36,858 nt of DNA from Stagnihabitans sp043738565 (GCA_043738565.1 JAYUGA010000111.1:1-36858), one strand, 5' to 3'. Numbered from the stretch's first letter, positions 1-7,730 are shown. The notes: generated by a model not told the origin, from the sequence alone. Numbers and translations: made by a program.

Positions 1-46
1 TCAGACGCGAAAGCTGCGCCTCGGTCAACCAAAAATCTGCGCTCAT
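1..46 (-). CDS. IS5-family transposase, N-terminal fragment (cut by window edge)
   Basis: Fifteen codons are visible, from ATG at 46 down to the window edge: MSADFWLTEAQLSRL. This is the typical opening of IS5-family (DDE) transposases of Rhodobacteraceae, an N-terminal DUF4096-like segment with the pattern W-L-T-x-x-Q. The gene runs off the window, so it cannot be told whether it is intact or frameshifted; many members of the family are split into two reading frames. It sits about 160 bp beyond the stop of the ABC permease gene and reads in the same direction, so the element landed downstream of that operon without breaking it. Confidence 0.7.
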   Translation of the reverse strand, partial: MSADFWLTEAQLSRL

Positions 47-118
47 GATGCCCCCCGGTTTTGGAGAAGTGAATCACGCCACGCACAGGTCGTAAAGTCG
101 AATTAGAGGTCCTGACCC
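1..118 (-). mobile_element. End of an IS5-family insertion sequence (partial)
   Basis: The window opens inside an insertion sequence. The first codons of an IS5-type transposase are read leftward, and the 72 bases before its start codon would be the element's leader and terminal repeat. Read on the minus strand the outer end begins GGGTCAGGACCTC (106-118), which resembles the ends of IS5/IS427-group elements as I remember them. The next two bases are TA, a common target duplication for that group. The other end lies outside the window, so the inverted repeat and target duplication cannot be confirmed. The exact boundary at 118 is inference. Confidence 0.6.
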
Positions 119-207
119 TAAGCGGGCAAGGGTTATGCGGTACGGAGATGCGTCATAACAGAGAATTTGAGCGGTTCAGGTGATTCTATCATCGCCTGAG
201 CCCCTAC

Positions 208-2844
208 CTAGAGATCGCGCAGCTGATCCACCGCCCCCTTGCGCAGCCTGGCCTCAGCCAGCACCACCGCCACGATGACCGAGGCTGCGACGAGGCCTAT
301 CAACAGCATCAGGTAACCCAAGGGCAGCACCAAACCTTCCGGCGGCGGGTCGAAGACTCCGGTCAGCAGCTTGACCAGCATCCAAGCGGTGACAGCGCCA
401 GACAGCAGCCCCAGCCCCGCTCCGCCAAGGACCACCAACGCCGCTTCGGACCATAAAAATGCCGCCAGCTGCGCCCGCTTTGCGCCGATCGCCAACAGGA
501 TCGCAAAGCTGCGGCGGCGGTCATTGAACCCCAGGGTCAGCATCAATCCGGCTGCCGATGCTGCCATCAGCACTGCGAAGGCGAGTTCGATCCGCGTCAG
601 GCTGGTCAGGCTGACTGCGGTAAGGCTAGACCCGATGATCTGGGTGACATGGGCAATATCCTGCACTCGAAACCCTGGCAGAGCTGCCTGAACGGTCGCC
701 GCTAGTGCCACCGGGTCGCCAGCGGTGCGCAACAGAACATATTCGGCAGACGGGTCGCTGGTCATCTGGGTGACGTAGGCGGCATTGGCCACCAGGAAGG
801 AATCTTTCGGGGCGGTCGGAAACTCGCGGGCAATGCCGACGAAGGTAAAGGGGACCGCGCGATAGCGATTGTCGGCGGCCATCAGGCGCAAGTTCAGGGT
901 ATCACCCACGGTCAGTTGAAAATCGGAAACGGTTTCTTCGGACACCAGGACACCGTCTGGCGTGGCCGCTAGCCGCGCCATCGCCTGCGCCGCGGTGCTG
1001 CCGCTGAAGAAGGCGTCAGACAGCGAGGTGACCCGGCCAATCGTCTGCGGGTTGATCCCGTACAGGTCCTGAAGGTCTGAGCCGACATAGGCGAAACGGT
1101 GCTGCATGGTCTCAGCCGTGACCCCCGCAAGACCCGACAGCTTTGCCAGAAGCGGGCCGGCGGGTTTGGCAGGGGTGCCAAAGACCGCCACATCCGCGCC
1201 ATTCGTCAGCAAGGCATCGACACGGGCCTGTGCCTGATAGGTGGCGTTGAAGATCGCGGTTGAGGTGCCGAAAGATACCGCCAGCGCCGTCATGGAGGCG
1301 CCCAAGGTGATCCGCCGGGCCTGGGTCGCCAAGGAGGCCGCCACCACCGGGGCCAACCGACCGGCGATGGGGCTGATCAGACGACCCACCAGACTGCTTG
1401 CGGCAATCGCGCTAACGATGACCCGTACCGCCAGCAGCCCGGAGCCCAACCAGAACAGCGTCGGTGCCAGAAAGGCCTTGTAGTCCACCGAGGTCGCCGC
1501 AACTCCCTCTGGCGCAAGCACGATCTCATAGCCGGTGCTCGCGCTTTGCCAAAAGAAGCCTGCGGCCAGCAGCAGCAACGCCACGTCCAGCCAAAGCCTT
1601 TGCCACAGCGGCGCACCTTTGCGGCCCACCGACAGCCGCGCGGCGGCGACGGTTTGCGCGCGGGCCTGTCGCCAAGCGGGCAGCAGGATTGCCGTCAAGC
1701 CAAGACCCAGCCCGGCCAAACCGGCCCCATAGGCCGTCACCGCCAAAGACCCGGCACTGCCCCAGACCGGCGGGCCAAGCCGTGCCAGACCCGCTGCCAC
1801 AAGAAGCCCTGCGGCAATTCCGCCGACACTGACCAGCAGCGCCTCAACCACGGCCAGCCCGGTGATGCGGCGGGCACTTGCTCCCCTGACCCGCAGCAAG
1901 GCTTGCTCCATCCGTCTTTGGCCTGAACTGCTCGCGGCGATCGCAATGGTCAGCGCCGCACCCAGAGCGGCCCCCGGCAGGCCAAGAAACAGGAATAGCG
2001 CCGCCGCATAAAGCGCATCGCCGCGCACCGCATCCAGCCGCGCCGCAAGAATATCCGAGATCAGCGCCTGGCCAGCCACCTGGACCTCCAGGTTGCGTGC
2101 TTGGCCAGTCACTTGGGTATAAGCCTCGGTCGGCCGGACAGAGAGGTTCGCATGGTCAAGCCGAGCGTGGAATTGCAAACGGGTCGTGTCTGGCCGCAGA
2201 GCGGTTTGGGCGTCGAAGATGCGGTGCCAATCGGCTGCGGGCAGGAACAAAACGTTGTCCGGCGGGGCTTGCGGGGTGGCTTGGGCGGGAAGCCCCACGC
2301 CCTGAAAGAACGCATCCGCATCCGGCATGTCAATCACTCCCGCGACCGTGACAAGCTGAGCATCAAGCCCGATTCGCTTGATGCTGACGCTGTCGCCCGG
2401 CCCGACATGCAGGTTCGACGCGGTCTGCTGGGCGATCAGCACGCCGTCGAGAGAGCCGGCCAGCAACCGAACCTCTTTCGGGAAGCTGGTCAGATACTGC
2501 GGCCCAAGCCCCACCACCTTGCCCGGCCCGGCAGTTTGCACTGTGCCGCCGGTCGTGGCCTGAAACCCGTCAGTGCCGGCGTAGAAGACCTGCTCCAAAG
2601 CCAGCACCGGGGCGGCTTTGCGGATCGCCGCGGCTATCACCGTCGCATCGGACCCCGGCACCGCCTCTACCTGCCAGTCGATCAGCACGGCGGAGGTGGC
2701 GCGTGTCGTCATCGTGGCCGTGCTGCTGGCCAGAAACGCCCCGAGCGAGGCGAGCAAAGCCACCGTCACCGCAATCCCGAAACCAGTGCCAACAAGGCGC
2801 ATCAGGCGATGGCGCAACAGCCCCATGATCCACAGAAAAGTCAT
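208..2844 (-). CDS. FtsX-family ABC transporter permease (878 aa)
   Basis: Large integral membrane permease of the MacB/LolCE/FtsX superfamily. About ten hydrophobic segments are visible: one near residues 10-35, a group of six or so between about 275 and 535, and three in the last 130 residues. Long polar, presumably periplasmic domains occupy about 40-270 and 540-745. This is the two-FtsX-domain, roughly 800-900 residue layout of YbbP-like permeases. The start ATG overlaps the stop of the upstream ATPase gene (ATGA), so translation is probably coupled. Family members use ATP hydrolysis for mechanotransmission or extraction of lipids, lipoproteins or peptides rather than classical import; the substrate is unknown here. 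The permease is the last gene of a four-gene operon that begins with an exported protein. It is intact, ending about 90 bp before an insertion sequence. Confidence 0.9.
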   Translation of the reverse strand: MTFLWIMGLLRHRLMRLVGTGFGIAVTVALLASLGAFLASSTATMTTRATSAVLIDWQVEAVPGSDATVIAAAIRKAAPVLALEQVFYAGTDGFQATTGGTVQTAGPGKVVGLGPQYLTSFPKEVRLLAGSLDGVLIAQQTASNLHVGPGDSVSIKRIGLDAQLVTVAGVIDMPDADAFFQGVGLPAQATPQAPPDNVLFLPAADWHRIFDAQTALRPDTTRLQFHARLDHANLSVRPTEAYTQVTGQARNLEVQVAGQALISDILAARLDAVRGDALYAAALFLFLGLPGAALGAALTIAIAASSSGQRRMEQALLRVRGASARRITGLAVVEALLVSVGGIAAGLLVAAGLARLGPPVWGSAGSLAVTAYGAGLAGLGLGLTAILLPAWRQARAQTVAAARLSVGRKGAPLWQRLWLDVALLLLAAGFFWQSASTGYEIVLAPEGVAATSVDYKAFLAPTLFWLGSGLLAVRVIVSAIAASSLVGRLISPIAGRLAPVVAASLATQARRITLGASMTALAVSFGTSTAIFNATYQAQARVDALLTNGADVAVFGTPAKPAGPLLAKLSGLAGVTAETMQHRFAYVGSDLQDLYGINPQTIGRVTSLSDAFFSGSTAAQAMARLAATPDGVLVSEETVSDFQLTVGDTLNLRLMAADNRYRAVPFTFVGIAREFPTAPKDSFLVANAAYVTQMTSDPSAEYVLLRTAGDPVALAATVQAALPGFRVQDIAHVTQIIGSSLTAVSLTSLTRIELAFAVLMAASAAGLMLTLGFNDRRRSFAILLAIGAKRAQLAAFLWSEAALVVLGGAGLGLLSGAVTAWMLVKLLTGVFDPPPEGLVLPLGYLMLLIGLVAASVIVAVVLAEARLRKGAVDQLRDL

Positions 2845-3521
2845 GGCGCGGTCCCCCTGTTGGTATCAATAAGCAACCTGCCGTGGTCGATGGACCATTG
2901 CCGGTTCATCCTTGCGGCCACGGCAGGGTCGTGGGTGGCGATCAACAAAGTGGCCCCGATCTCATCCGCCAGGTCGATCACCCCGGTCAGAAACGCTTGC
3001 GCGGTCTTGCTGTCCAACTGGCCGGTCGGTTCATCGGCGAGGATCAGGCGCGGTGCTACGGACAAGGCGCGCAGCATGGCCACGCGCTGCGCCTGCCCGC
3101 CGGACAGTTCCTCGGGCAGTTTCAGGGCAAGTTCCGACAAGTCTAGCCGCGCCAACAAGTCGTCCGCAGCAAATCCAGGTGTTCCGGTCCGCCCTGCGAG
3201 CAACAGCGGCAGGGCGATGTTGTCGCGCACGTTGAGCGCGGGAAACAGGCTGGGTGCCTGAAATACCGCCTGAACCTTTTCCGGCATCAAATCCTCTGCC
3301 AGGCCCAAAGCAGGCCAGGACACCTGCCCTTCGGTTGGCAGGATCAAGCCGCCAAGGATGTGCAGCAAGGTGGATTTCCCACTGCCAGAAGGCCCGATCA
3401 GCGCAATCCGGGCGCCCGGCTCGATCCTGCAGGTTACCCCGGACAGAACGGTGGAGACCTGCCCAGCAGTCACCTCATAGGACTTTCCCACGGCTTTGGC
3501 TTCTACCAGCGCATCAATCAT
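2841..3521 (-). CDS. ABC transporter ATP-binding protein (226 aa)
   Basis: Complete ABC ATPase of the MacB/LolD type. Walker A GPSGSGKST lies at about residues 43-51, followed by a Q-loop (VFQAPSLFP), the signature LSGGQAQR, Walker B with DEPT (LILADEPTGQLD) and an H-loop (IATHD). It should bind the cytoplasmic face of the neighbouring permease. It overlaps the permease by 4 nt downstream and the other ATPase by 8 nt upstream. Having two different ATPases beside a single permease gene suggests a heterodimeric nucleotide-binding unit, whereas MacB and LolD are homodimers; that is inference. Both ATPases keep every catalytic motif, so neither is obviously degenerate. Confidence 0.93.
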   Translation of the reverse strand: MIDALVEAKAVGKSYEVTAGQVSTVLSGVTCRIEPGARIALIGPSGSGKSTLLHILGGLILPTEGQVSWPALGLAEDLMPEKVQAVFQAPSLFPALNVRDNIALPLLLAGRTGTPGFAADDLLARLDLSELALKLPEELSGGQAQRVAMLRALSVAPRLILADEPTGQLDSKTAQAFLTGVIDLADEIGATLLIATHDPAVAARMNRQWSIDHGRLLIDTNRGTAP

Positions 3522-4173
3522 GGCTTATCGCCCCATCCTTAAGGCGCAATATCCGGTCAGCGCGGTGGGCAAGCGCCTCGCTGTGTGTGGCAATCACGGT
3601 GAGCTGACCGGCCGCCCGTCGCGCCTCGAACTGGGCAATCAGCCGGTGTTCGGTAGCGGCGTCAACTTCGGCCGTCGGTTCATCGGCGAGCAGGATTGGT
3701 GGGTTGCAGGCCAGTGCCACTGCCAGCCCGGCCCGCGCGGTTTCCCCGCCCGAAAGCTGGGCGACGAGGGCAAAGCCGCGATGCGCCAGACCGACGCTGT
3801 CCAGCAAAGCCGCAGGTCGGCTGGTGTCGTGCAAGCCGCCCAACTGCATTTGCAGGCGGATATTGTCGGTCAGGGTCAGATGCGGGAACAGGTTGCCGGA
3901 CTGCATCAGAACGCTCAAATACCGCGCCCTGATCGCCGCACGTTCTGCCTCGGGTCGCCGGGACAGCCGCGCCCCGCCGATCGTAACCAACCCGGCATCG
4001 GGTTCATCAAGGCCGGCCAGGCAGTTGAGCAAGGTCGATTTACCGCTGCCCGAAGGCCCCATCACCGCCACGATCTCCCCCGGCACAACGGTCAGGGAAA
4101 CGCCGCGCAGGGCCAGGGTTTCATCTTCGCCGATGTGGAAAAACCTGTACAGGTCATGCGCCTCGAGGATCAT
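3514..4173 (-). CDS. ABC transporter ATP-binding protein (219 aa)
   Basis: Second ABC ATPase of the operon. Walker A GPSGSGKST is at about residues 39-47, the Q-loop is in LMQSGNLFP, the signature is LSGGETAR, Walker B reads ILLADEPTAEVD and the H-loop histidine is in IATHS. The D-loop region has AEVD in place of the common SALD/GNLD, which may mark it as the partner with the altered D-loop. The ATG at 4173 follows the upstream gene's TAA after a single base, and its end overlaps the next ATPase by 8 nt, so the cluster is clearly co-translated. Its likely role is to energise the FtsX-type permease jointly with the second ATPase. The substrate is unknown. Confidence 0.92.
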   Translation of the reverse strand: MILEAHDLYRFFHIGEDETLALRGVSLTVVPGEIVAVMGPSGSGKSTLLNCLAGLDEPDAGLVTIGGARLSRRPEAERAAIRARYLSVLMQSGNLFPHLTLTDNIRLQMQLGGLHDTSRPAALLDSVGLAHRGFALVAQLSGGETARAGLAVALACNPPILLADEPTAEVDAATEHRLIAQFEARRAAGQLTVIATHSEALAHRADRILRLKDGAISHD

Positions 4174-4174
4174 C

Positions 4175-4753
4175 TTAGCGCCAGGCGAACGAGCGTGACA
4201 TCAGTTGCCACTGGTCGGCGTTGTCGGCCCCCAGCGGGGCGTAAAGGTCGAGAGCGGCCAGCATGCCAGATTTGAAGAACAGAAAGCGGACGTTCTCCAA
4301 CCGGATTTGCTTGTTCGTCACCGGGTTGGGATCGGAATTCGAGGAATATTCGATGCGGATGGCAGGTTCACCCAGCGAGGTTTCCGCGCTGACGCCCGTG
4401 ATGATCACAGCGCGTCCCGCCTGCCCCAAGTCCGACACATACTGCGCCTTGACCCATTCGAGGCTGGGTGCGGTCGCCACCGGCGTCAGGGTGACGGAAA
4501 CACCATCCAGCTTGGACGCAAACCTGACGTTGCCGCCGGTGACCGTGCGCGCCCAACCTTCGGGCACCTTCAGGACATAACTGCCCGCCGTGTAGACGAT
4601 AAAGACCTGACTGTCGGGGATGTCTCCGGGCGGGTTCTTTTCCGGGGCGACGGCGGTTTCGGCCAGCGCCATTCTGGTGCTGGCCACCGGGCCGATGGTT
4701 GCGGCCAGGACCGTAAGGGCCACAAGGGCGGCTTTGGGTAGACGGGTGGACAT
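4175..4753 (-). CDS. Exported protein of unknown function, first gene of the ABC operon
   Basis: 192-aa protein with a signal peptide: a basic N-terminus, a hydrophobic stretch over about residues 8-25 and a likely cleavage after ALA near residue 36. There is no lipobox cysteine at the cleavage site, so it looks periplasmic rather than a lipoprotein. I chose ATG 4753 over the longer open frame from 4846 because AGGAG lies 6 bases upstream and because the shorter form begins directly with the signal peptide. The mature part has alternating beta-like segments and ends in a SFAWR tail, faintly reminiscent of PsbP/DUF1795-type small domains; I would not name it on that basis. Its position, one base before the first ATPase gene, suggests an accessory or substrate-binding role for the transporter. 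Confidence 0.8.
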   Translation of the reverse strand: MSTRLPKAALVALTVLAATIGPVASTRMALAETAVAPEKNPPGDIPDSQVFIVYTAGSYVLKVPEGWARTVTGGNVRFASKLDGVSVTLTPVATAPSLEWVKAQYVSDLGQAGRAVIITGVSAETSLGEPAIRIEYSSNSDPNPVTNKQIRLENVRFLFFKSGMLAALDLYAPLGADNADQWQLMSRSFAWR

Positions 4754-4820
4754 GACGGCTCCTGTTGCATCGGATTGACACAGGCAGGATGAGGCACTCG
4801 CGTGGCAGGAACATTGCCAG

Positions 4821-4838
4821 CAGCATACAATTCTGTAA
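4821..4838 (-). promoter_or_regulatory. Candidate response-regulator site upstream of the ABC operon
   Basis: On the minus strand this reads TTACAGAATTGTATGCTG. It contains the inverted repeat TACA-N4-TGTA and matches 16 of 18 positions of a sequence in the response-regulator promoter (7713-7730). The orientation and the distance to the downstream start codon are similar (68 versus 61 bp). Inverted TACA/TGTA half-sites resemble boxes bound by OmpR-family regulators of the CopR/CusR type. Assignment to the regulator encoded at 6975-7652 is inference. Confidence 0.55.
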
Positions 4839-4955
4839 AGTCGCAACGCGGCAGTCGGAAGTCAGAGCGGGGGGAAATGCCGTTGTGAATCAGCAATTTG
4901 CCGTCGGGTCGCCTTGTACGATGGCAGCATTTGCGCGGCACGCGGTTCCAGTCAG

Positions 4956-4984
4956 AAAAGGCGGCACCCAAGAGGTGCCGCCTT
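4956..4984 (-). terminator. Intrinsic terminator after the PepSY gene
   Basis: Perfect 11-bp stem AAGGCGGCACC / GGTGCCGCCTT with a 5-base loop. On the minus strand it is followed by a short T-rich run. It lies 21 bp after the stop of the PepSY gene and upstream of the ABC operon promoter region, so it separates those two transcription units. Confidence 0.85.
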
Positions 4985-5005
4985 CAGGTTCAAGCGTCGG
5001 ACGGA

Positions 5006-5416
5006 TCAGTTGTTGGCGTTCTCGCCATCGTTGCCGCCATCGGCCTCACCGCCAGTTTCGCCCTGGCTTCCCGCATCGTTCGTGTCGTTCGAGGCGACCG
5101 TCACGTTCATCACCTTGCCGTCAGCCGGGTTCAGTGCGACGGTCTTTTCGGTGCCGTCGGCCAGAATCACCGTCGCCATGATCAGGTCGGGCGCACCGTT
5201 TTCGCCGCTCTGATACTCGATGCTTGCGACCTTCCCGCCGCCGGCAGCTTCTGCGGCAACGATGGCCTGCGACAGGCTGGTCGGCGAAGACAGGAAAGCC
5301 TGTGCTTCAGCCGTCTGGTCTTGCGGGGTCTGGCTTTCGGCCAGCACCGCAGTGCCGGTGATCATCGCAAGCGCAAGCGCCGAGGCTGCAATCATCAGTG
5401 TTTGGTGGGCGTTCAT
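5006..5416 (-). CDS. Exported PepSY-domain protein (136 aa)
   Basis: Small exported protein. A signal peptide covers about residues 1-26 (cleavage near VLA-ES). A PepSY-like fold over about 45-108 shows the pattern A-G-G-G-K-V-x-x-I-E-Y followed by a beta-hairpin with D-G-x-x-x-x-V-x-L-N-x-x-D-G-K-V. An acidic Gly/Asp/Glu/Asn-rich tail (about 112-136) ends the protein. PepSY proteins are often encoded next to two-component systems and are thought to inhibit peptidases or modulate sensors in the periplasm. Here the gene lies downstream of the kinase, in the same direction, with a 207-bp gap that probably holds its own promoter. GGAG sits about 9 bases before the ATG. A role as periplasmic modulator of the kinase is inference; the acidic tail could bind cations. 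Confidence 0.85.
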   Translation of the reverse strand: MNAHQTLMIAASALALAMITGTAVLAESQTPQDQTAEAQAFLSSPTSLSQAIVAAEAAGGGKVASIEYQSGENGAPDLIMATVILADGTEKTVALNPADGKVMNVTVASNDTNDAGSQGETGGEADGGNDGENANN

Positions 5417-5506
5417 TTTTTTAAGTCTCCGCTGGATCAGGCCCGCAGGATGCGAACTGATGCAACGCAGGTGGGGTGCCGCCCTTACAGCCAGTTGTCA
5501 GCCGAT

Positions 5507-5513
5507 ATACATT
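5507..5513. promoter_or_regulatory. Possible degenerate third copy of the regulator site (half-site)
   Basis: The sequence ATACATT in the leader region of the PepSY gene matches one half of the 18-bp motif seen upstream of the ABC operon and of the regulator. The second half (TGTAA) is not conserved. Weak on its own; listed because it lies about 90 bp upstream of the PepSY start, inside the same gene block. Confidence 0.25.
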
Positions 5514-5552
5514 GACCGAACCTCCCCGGAACTGAGAGATTGCCCGCCGACT

Positions 5553-5566
5553 GTTCTGCGCAGAAC
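5553..5566. promoter_or_regulatory. Perfect 14-bp palindrome GTTCTGCGCAGAAC
   Basis: A perfect dyad-symmetric 14-mer in the gap between the kinase stop (5624) and the PepSY start (5416). It could be an operator for a dimeric regulator, or a small hairpin (5-bp stem, GCGC loop) at the end of the kinase transcript; there is no T-run, so it is not a standard terminator. It does not match the alphaproteobacterial LexA direct repeat GTTC-N7-GTTC. Confidence 0.4.
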
Positions 5567-5623
5567 CGGCGTTTGTTCGCCGATACGCTGCGGATTCACG
5601 CTGGGAAGGGCACAACGGCGTGC

Positions 5624-6970
5624 CTAGGCTGACGGGCTGGCCCGGACAAAACTCAGGCTGACCCGCAGACCGGGGAAAGCGTCGGTCAGAACCAGTTCGG
5701 CGTCATGCACCTCGGTAACTGCCTTGACCAGGGCGAGACCAAGCCCCGACCCTTCGGTGGTGCGGCTTTTTTCCAGCCGGTACAGGCGGCGCAGGACGTT
5801 GTCGCGCTCGGCTTCCGGGATGCCGGGACCGGTGTCGCGGATGGTCGCATTCACGCGAGCGTCAGCGGTTTCAACCGTGCAGGTGATCGCGGTGCCCGGC
5901 GGGCAGTGGCGCAAGGCGTTTTCGATCAGGTTGGCAAAGGCCTGGGTCAAGAGGTCCTTGTCGCCTTCGATGAAGGCCGGACCTGAAGTGCAACAGGTCA
6001 GGATCATGCCGGCATCCTCGGCCACGACGGCATAAACCTCGGCCACGGCTTCGACCACGGCAGACAGGTCCAGTTGGACGAACTTCTGGCGTGCGCTGCC
6101 GGCCTCGATCTGGGCGATGCGCAGCAGGGCGGAGAAGGTCTGGGCTATGGCGTCGCTTTCGGCCAAGGCGGCAGCAAGGTTGGCGGCTGTGGACAGGCCC
6201 TTCGCCTCCGCCTCAGCCGCAGCCTCAATCCTGATGCGCAGCCGGTTGAGCGGGGTTCGCAGATCATGGGCGATGTCGGAGCTAACCTGGCGCATCGCCT
6301 CCACCAGCCCGCCCAGCCGGGCCAAAGCGTGGTTGATGGCGTCCGAGATTTGATCCAGATCGCTGCCCTGCCGCGAGATGGTCAGCCGTGCCGTCAAATC
6401 CCCCTGCGCCACGCGGTGCAAAATCGCCTCGACCTCATTGATCCGGGCCTGAACGCGGGCGCCGACCAGGGCGCCCGCGCCAATCGCCGCGATCAAGACA
6501 CCAAGGGCAGACCAGCCAAAAGCGCCGAGGCTGATCTCGGCAAGATCATCCAGATCAGCGTCGGTCAGGCCGACCACGATGGAATAGCCGCCGGCATCAC
6601 CCGCAAAGATGCGGTAAGGATAGTCGGTCGGGATGTTGAGCCTTGCAGCCTCTACTGACGACCAGCCCGGCTTGTACCAGATGTCCGGCAGGCTGCCCGC
6701 CAGAACCTCGCCCCCCGGCCCGCGCAGCAGATAGACGGTTGACCGTTCCGGGCTGGCCTTGATCCTTGTGGTCACAGCCTCGATCAGGTCGGCTTGATCG
6801 CTTGACTGGCTGGTATCCGCCAGCGCCGTGAAAATCTCGGTCACGCGGGCGTCTTGCCGCGTCAGCAGTTGCTGGCGCAGCAGGCTGTAGCCAATGGCCG
6901 AGGCCAATACCAGCGAGGTCAGCACGAACAGCGTCGCCCCTAAAGCCAGCCGGAAGGCGGTGCGGCGCAT
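5624..6970 (-). CDS. Two-component sensor histidine kinase
   Basis: 448-aa membrane kinase. TM1 is at about residues 10-30, a periplasmic sensor segment at about 35-145, TM2 at about 150-172 and a HAMP linker at about 172-222. The HisKA box SSDIAHDLRTPLNRL has phospho-acceptor His235. The ATPase domain shows an N-box (NLIENALRH), G1 (DTGPGIP) and G2 (GSGLGLALV). All catalytic motifs are intact. An ATG 18 bp upstream (6988) is in frame and would overlap the regulator's stop; neither start has a strong ribosome-binding site. I prefer 6970 because MRRTAF runs directly into TM1. A much longer open frame to 7159 lies inside the regulator gene and is not credible. It forms an operon with the response regulator. 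The ligand is unknown, although a PepSY protein encoded next door may modulate it. Confidence 0.92.
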   Translation of the reverse strand: MRRTAFRLALGATLFVLTSLVLASAIGYSLLRQQLLTRQDARVTEIFTALADTSQSSDQADLIEAVTTRIKASPERSTVYLLRGPGGEVLAGSLPDIWYKPGWSSVEAARLNIPTDYPYRIFAGDAGGYSIVVGLTDADLDDLAEISLGAFGWSALGVLIAAIGAGALVGARVQARINEVEAILHRVAQGDLTARLTISRQGSDLDQISDAINHALARLGGLVEAMRQVSSDIAHDLRTPLNRLRIRIEAAAEAEAKGLSTAANLAAALAESDAIAQTFSALLRIAQIEAGSARQKFVQLDLSAVVEAVAEVYAVVAEDAGMILTCCTSGPAFIEGDKDLLTQAFANLIENALRHCPPGTAITCTVETADARVNATIRDTGPGIPEAERDNVLRRLYRLEKSRTTEGSGLGLALVKAVTEVHDAELVLTDAFPGLRVSLSFVRASPSA

Positions 6971-6974
6971 CAGC

Positions 6975-7652
6975 TCAGCGGGGCGCATGCAGCATATATC
7001 CGGCGTTCTTGACGGTGTGCAGCAGCGCCACCGCGAAGGGCTTGTCGATCTTGGCGCGCAAGCGGCTGACATGGGTTTCAACGACGGAGGTCTTGGGGTC
7101 GAAGTGGAAATCCCAGACCCGCTCCAGCAACATGGTGCGGGTGACGACGCGGCCCGCATTGCGCATCAAGACCTCCAGCAGGGTGAATTCCTTGGGCAGA
7201 AGGTCAATCGCCTGGCCGCCGCGCCGCGCTTGCCTGCGCATCATGTCCAGCTCCAGATCGGCCACCCGCAAAACGGTCTGCACGTCTTGCACCGGCGGTC
7301 TGCGGGCGAGCGCATTCACCCGCGCCATCAGTTCGGCAAAGGCAAAGGGCTTGGTCAGGTAGTCATCGCCGCCGGCATCAAGCCCCTCGACCCGGTCGTC
7401 AATGCCGCCAAGAGCCGTCAGGAACAAGACTGGCACCCGCCCTCCCGCTGCGCGCAGCGCACGCACCAGCGACAGGCCATCCAGTCCGGGCAGCATCCGG
7501 TCCACCACCAGCACGTCATAGCTTTCCCGCATCGCCTGATACAGCCCATCGGTGCCGTCTGACAGCACATCGCAGACATGCCCCGCCTCTGAAAAACCGC
7601 GCACAATATAGGCGGACACCGACGGGTCATCTTCAATCAACAACAGGCGCAT
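6975..7652 (-). CDS. OmpR-family response regulator
   Basis: 225-aa regulator. The receiver domain (residues 1-115) has the acidic pair in LLIEDD, phospho-acceptor Asp51 in VVDRMLPG and the conserved Lys in TKPF. The C-terminal winged-helix DNA-binding domain spans about 125-220 (LLPKEFTLLEVLMRNAGRVV...VETHVSRLRAKID). ATG 7652 is preceded by AAGGAAA at a good distance; the open frame upstream of it lacks a ribosome-binding site. It is co-transcribed with the kinase, whose start lies within or just after the regulator's end. The resemblance is to the QseB/TctD/CopR group. Its own promoter region carries the TACA-N4-TGTA motif, so autoregulation is likely (inference). Confidence 0.94.
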   Translation of the reverse strand: MRLLLIEDDPSVSAYIVRGFSEAGHVCDVLSDGTDGLYQAMRESYDVLVVDRMLPGLDGLSLVRALRAAGGRVPVLFLTALGGIDDRVEGLDAGGDDYLTKPFAFAELMARVNALARRPPVQDVQTVLRVADLELDMMRRQARRGGQAIDLLPKEFTLLEVLMRNAGRVVTRTMLLERVWDFHFDPKTSVVETHVSRLRAKIDKPFAVALLHTVKNAGYMLHAPR

Positions 7653-7712
7653 GGGCTTTCCTTGTGGCGACGCCAACCTGATAGCAGCGTGTAGCGGTCG
7701 GCACTTCACCGC

Positions 7713-7730
7713 CAGCATACATTTTTGTAA
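7713..7730 (-). promoter_or_regulatory. Candidate response-regulator operator in the divergent promoter region
   Basis: On the minus strand this reads TTACAAAAATGTATGCTG, with inverted half-sites TACA-N4-TGTA. It lies 61 bp before the regulator start and 87 bp before the divergent exported-protein gene, so one site could control both directions. It matches the sequence upstream of the ABC operon at 16 of 18 positions, in the same orientation. Confidence 0.55.

Noticed and set aside
4958..4984. Operator of the ABC operon
   Set aside because: The perfect dyad is followed by a T-run on the minus strand right after the PepSY stop, so it is a terminator.
5553..5566. LexA/SOS box
   Set aside because: The palindrome GTTCTGCGCAGAAC does not have the alphaproteobacterial direct repeat GTTC-N7-GTTC; no SOS gene is adjacent.
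6989..7159. Longer N-terminus for the histidine kinase
   Set aside because: This part overlaps the DNA-binding domain of the response regulator and translates to Ser/Pro/Arg-rich sequence with no homology pattern; the kinase starts at 6970 (or 6988).
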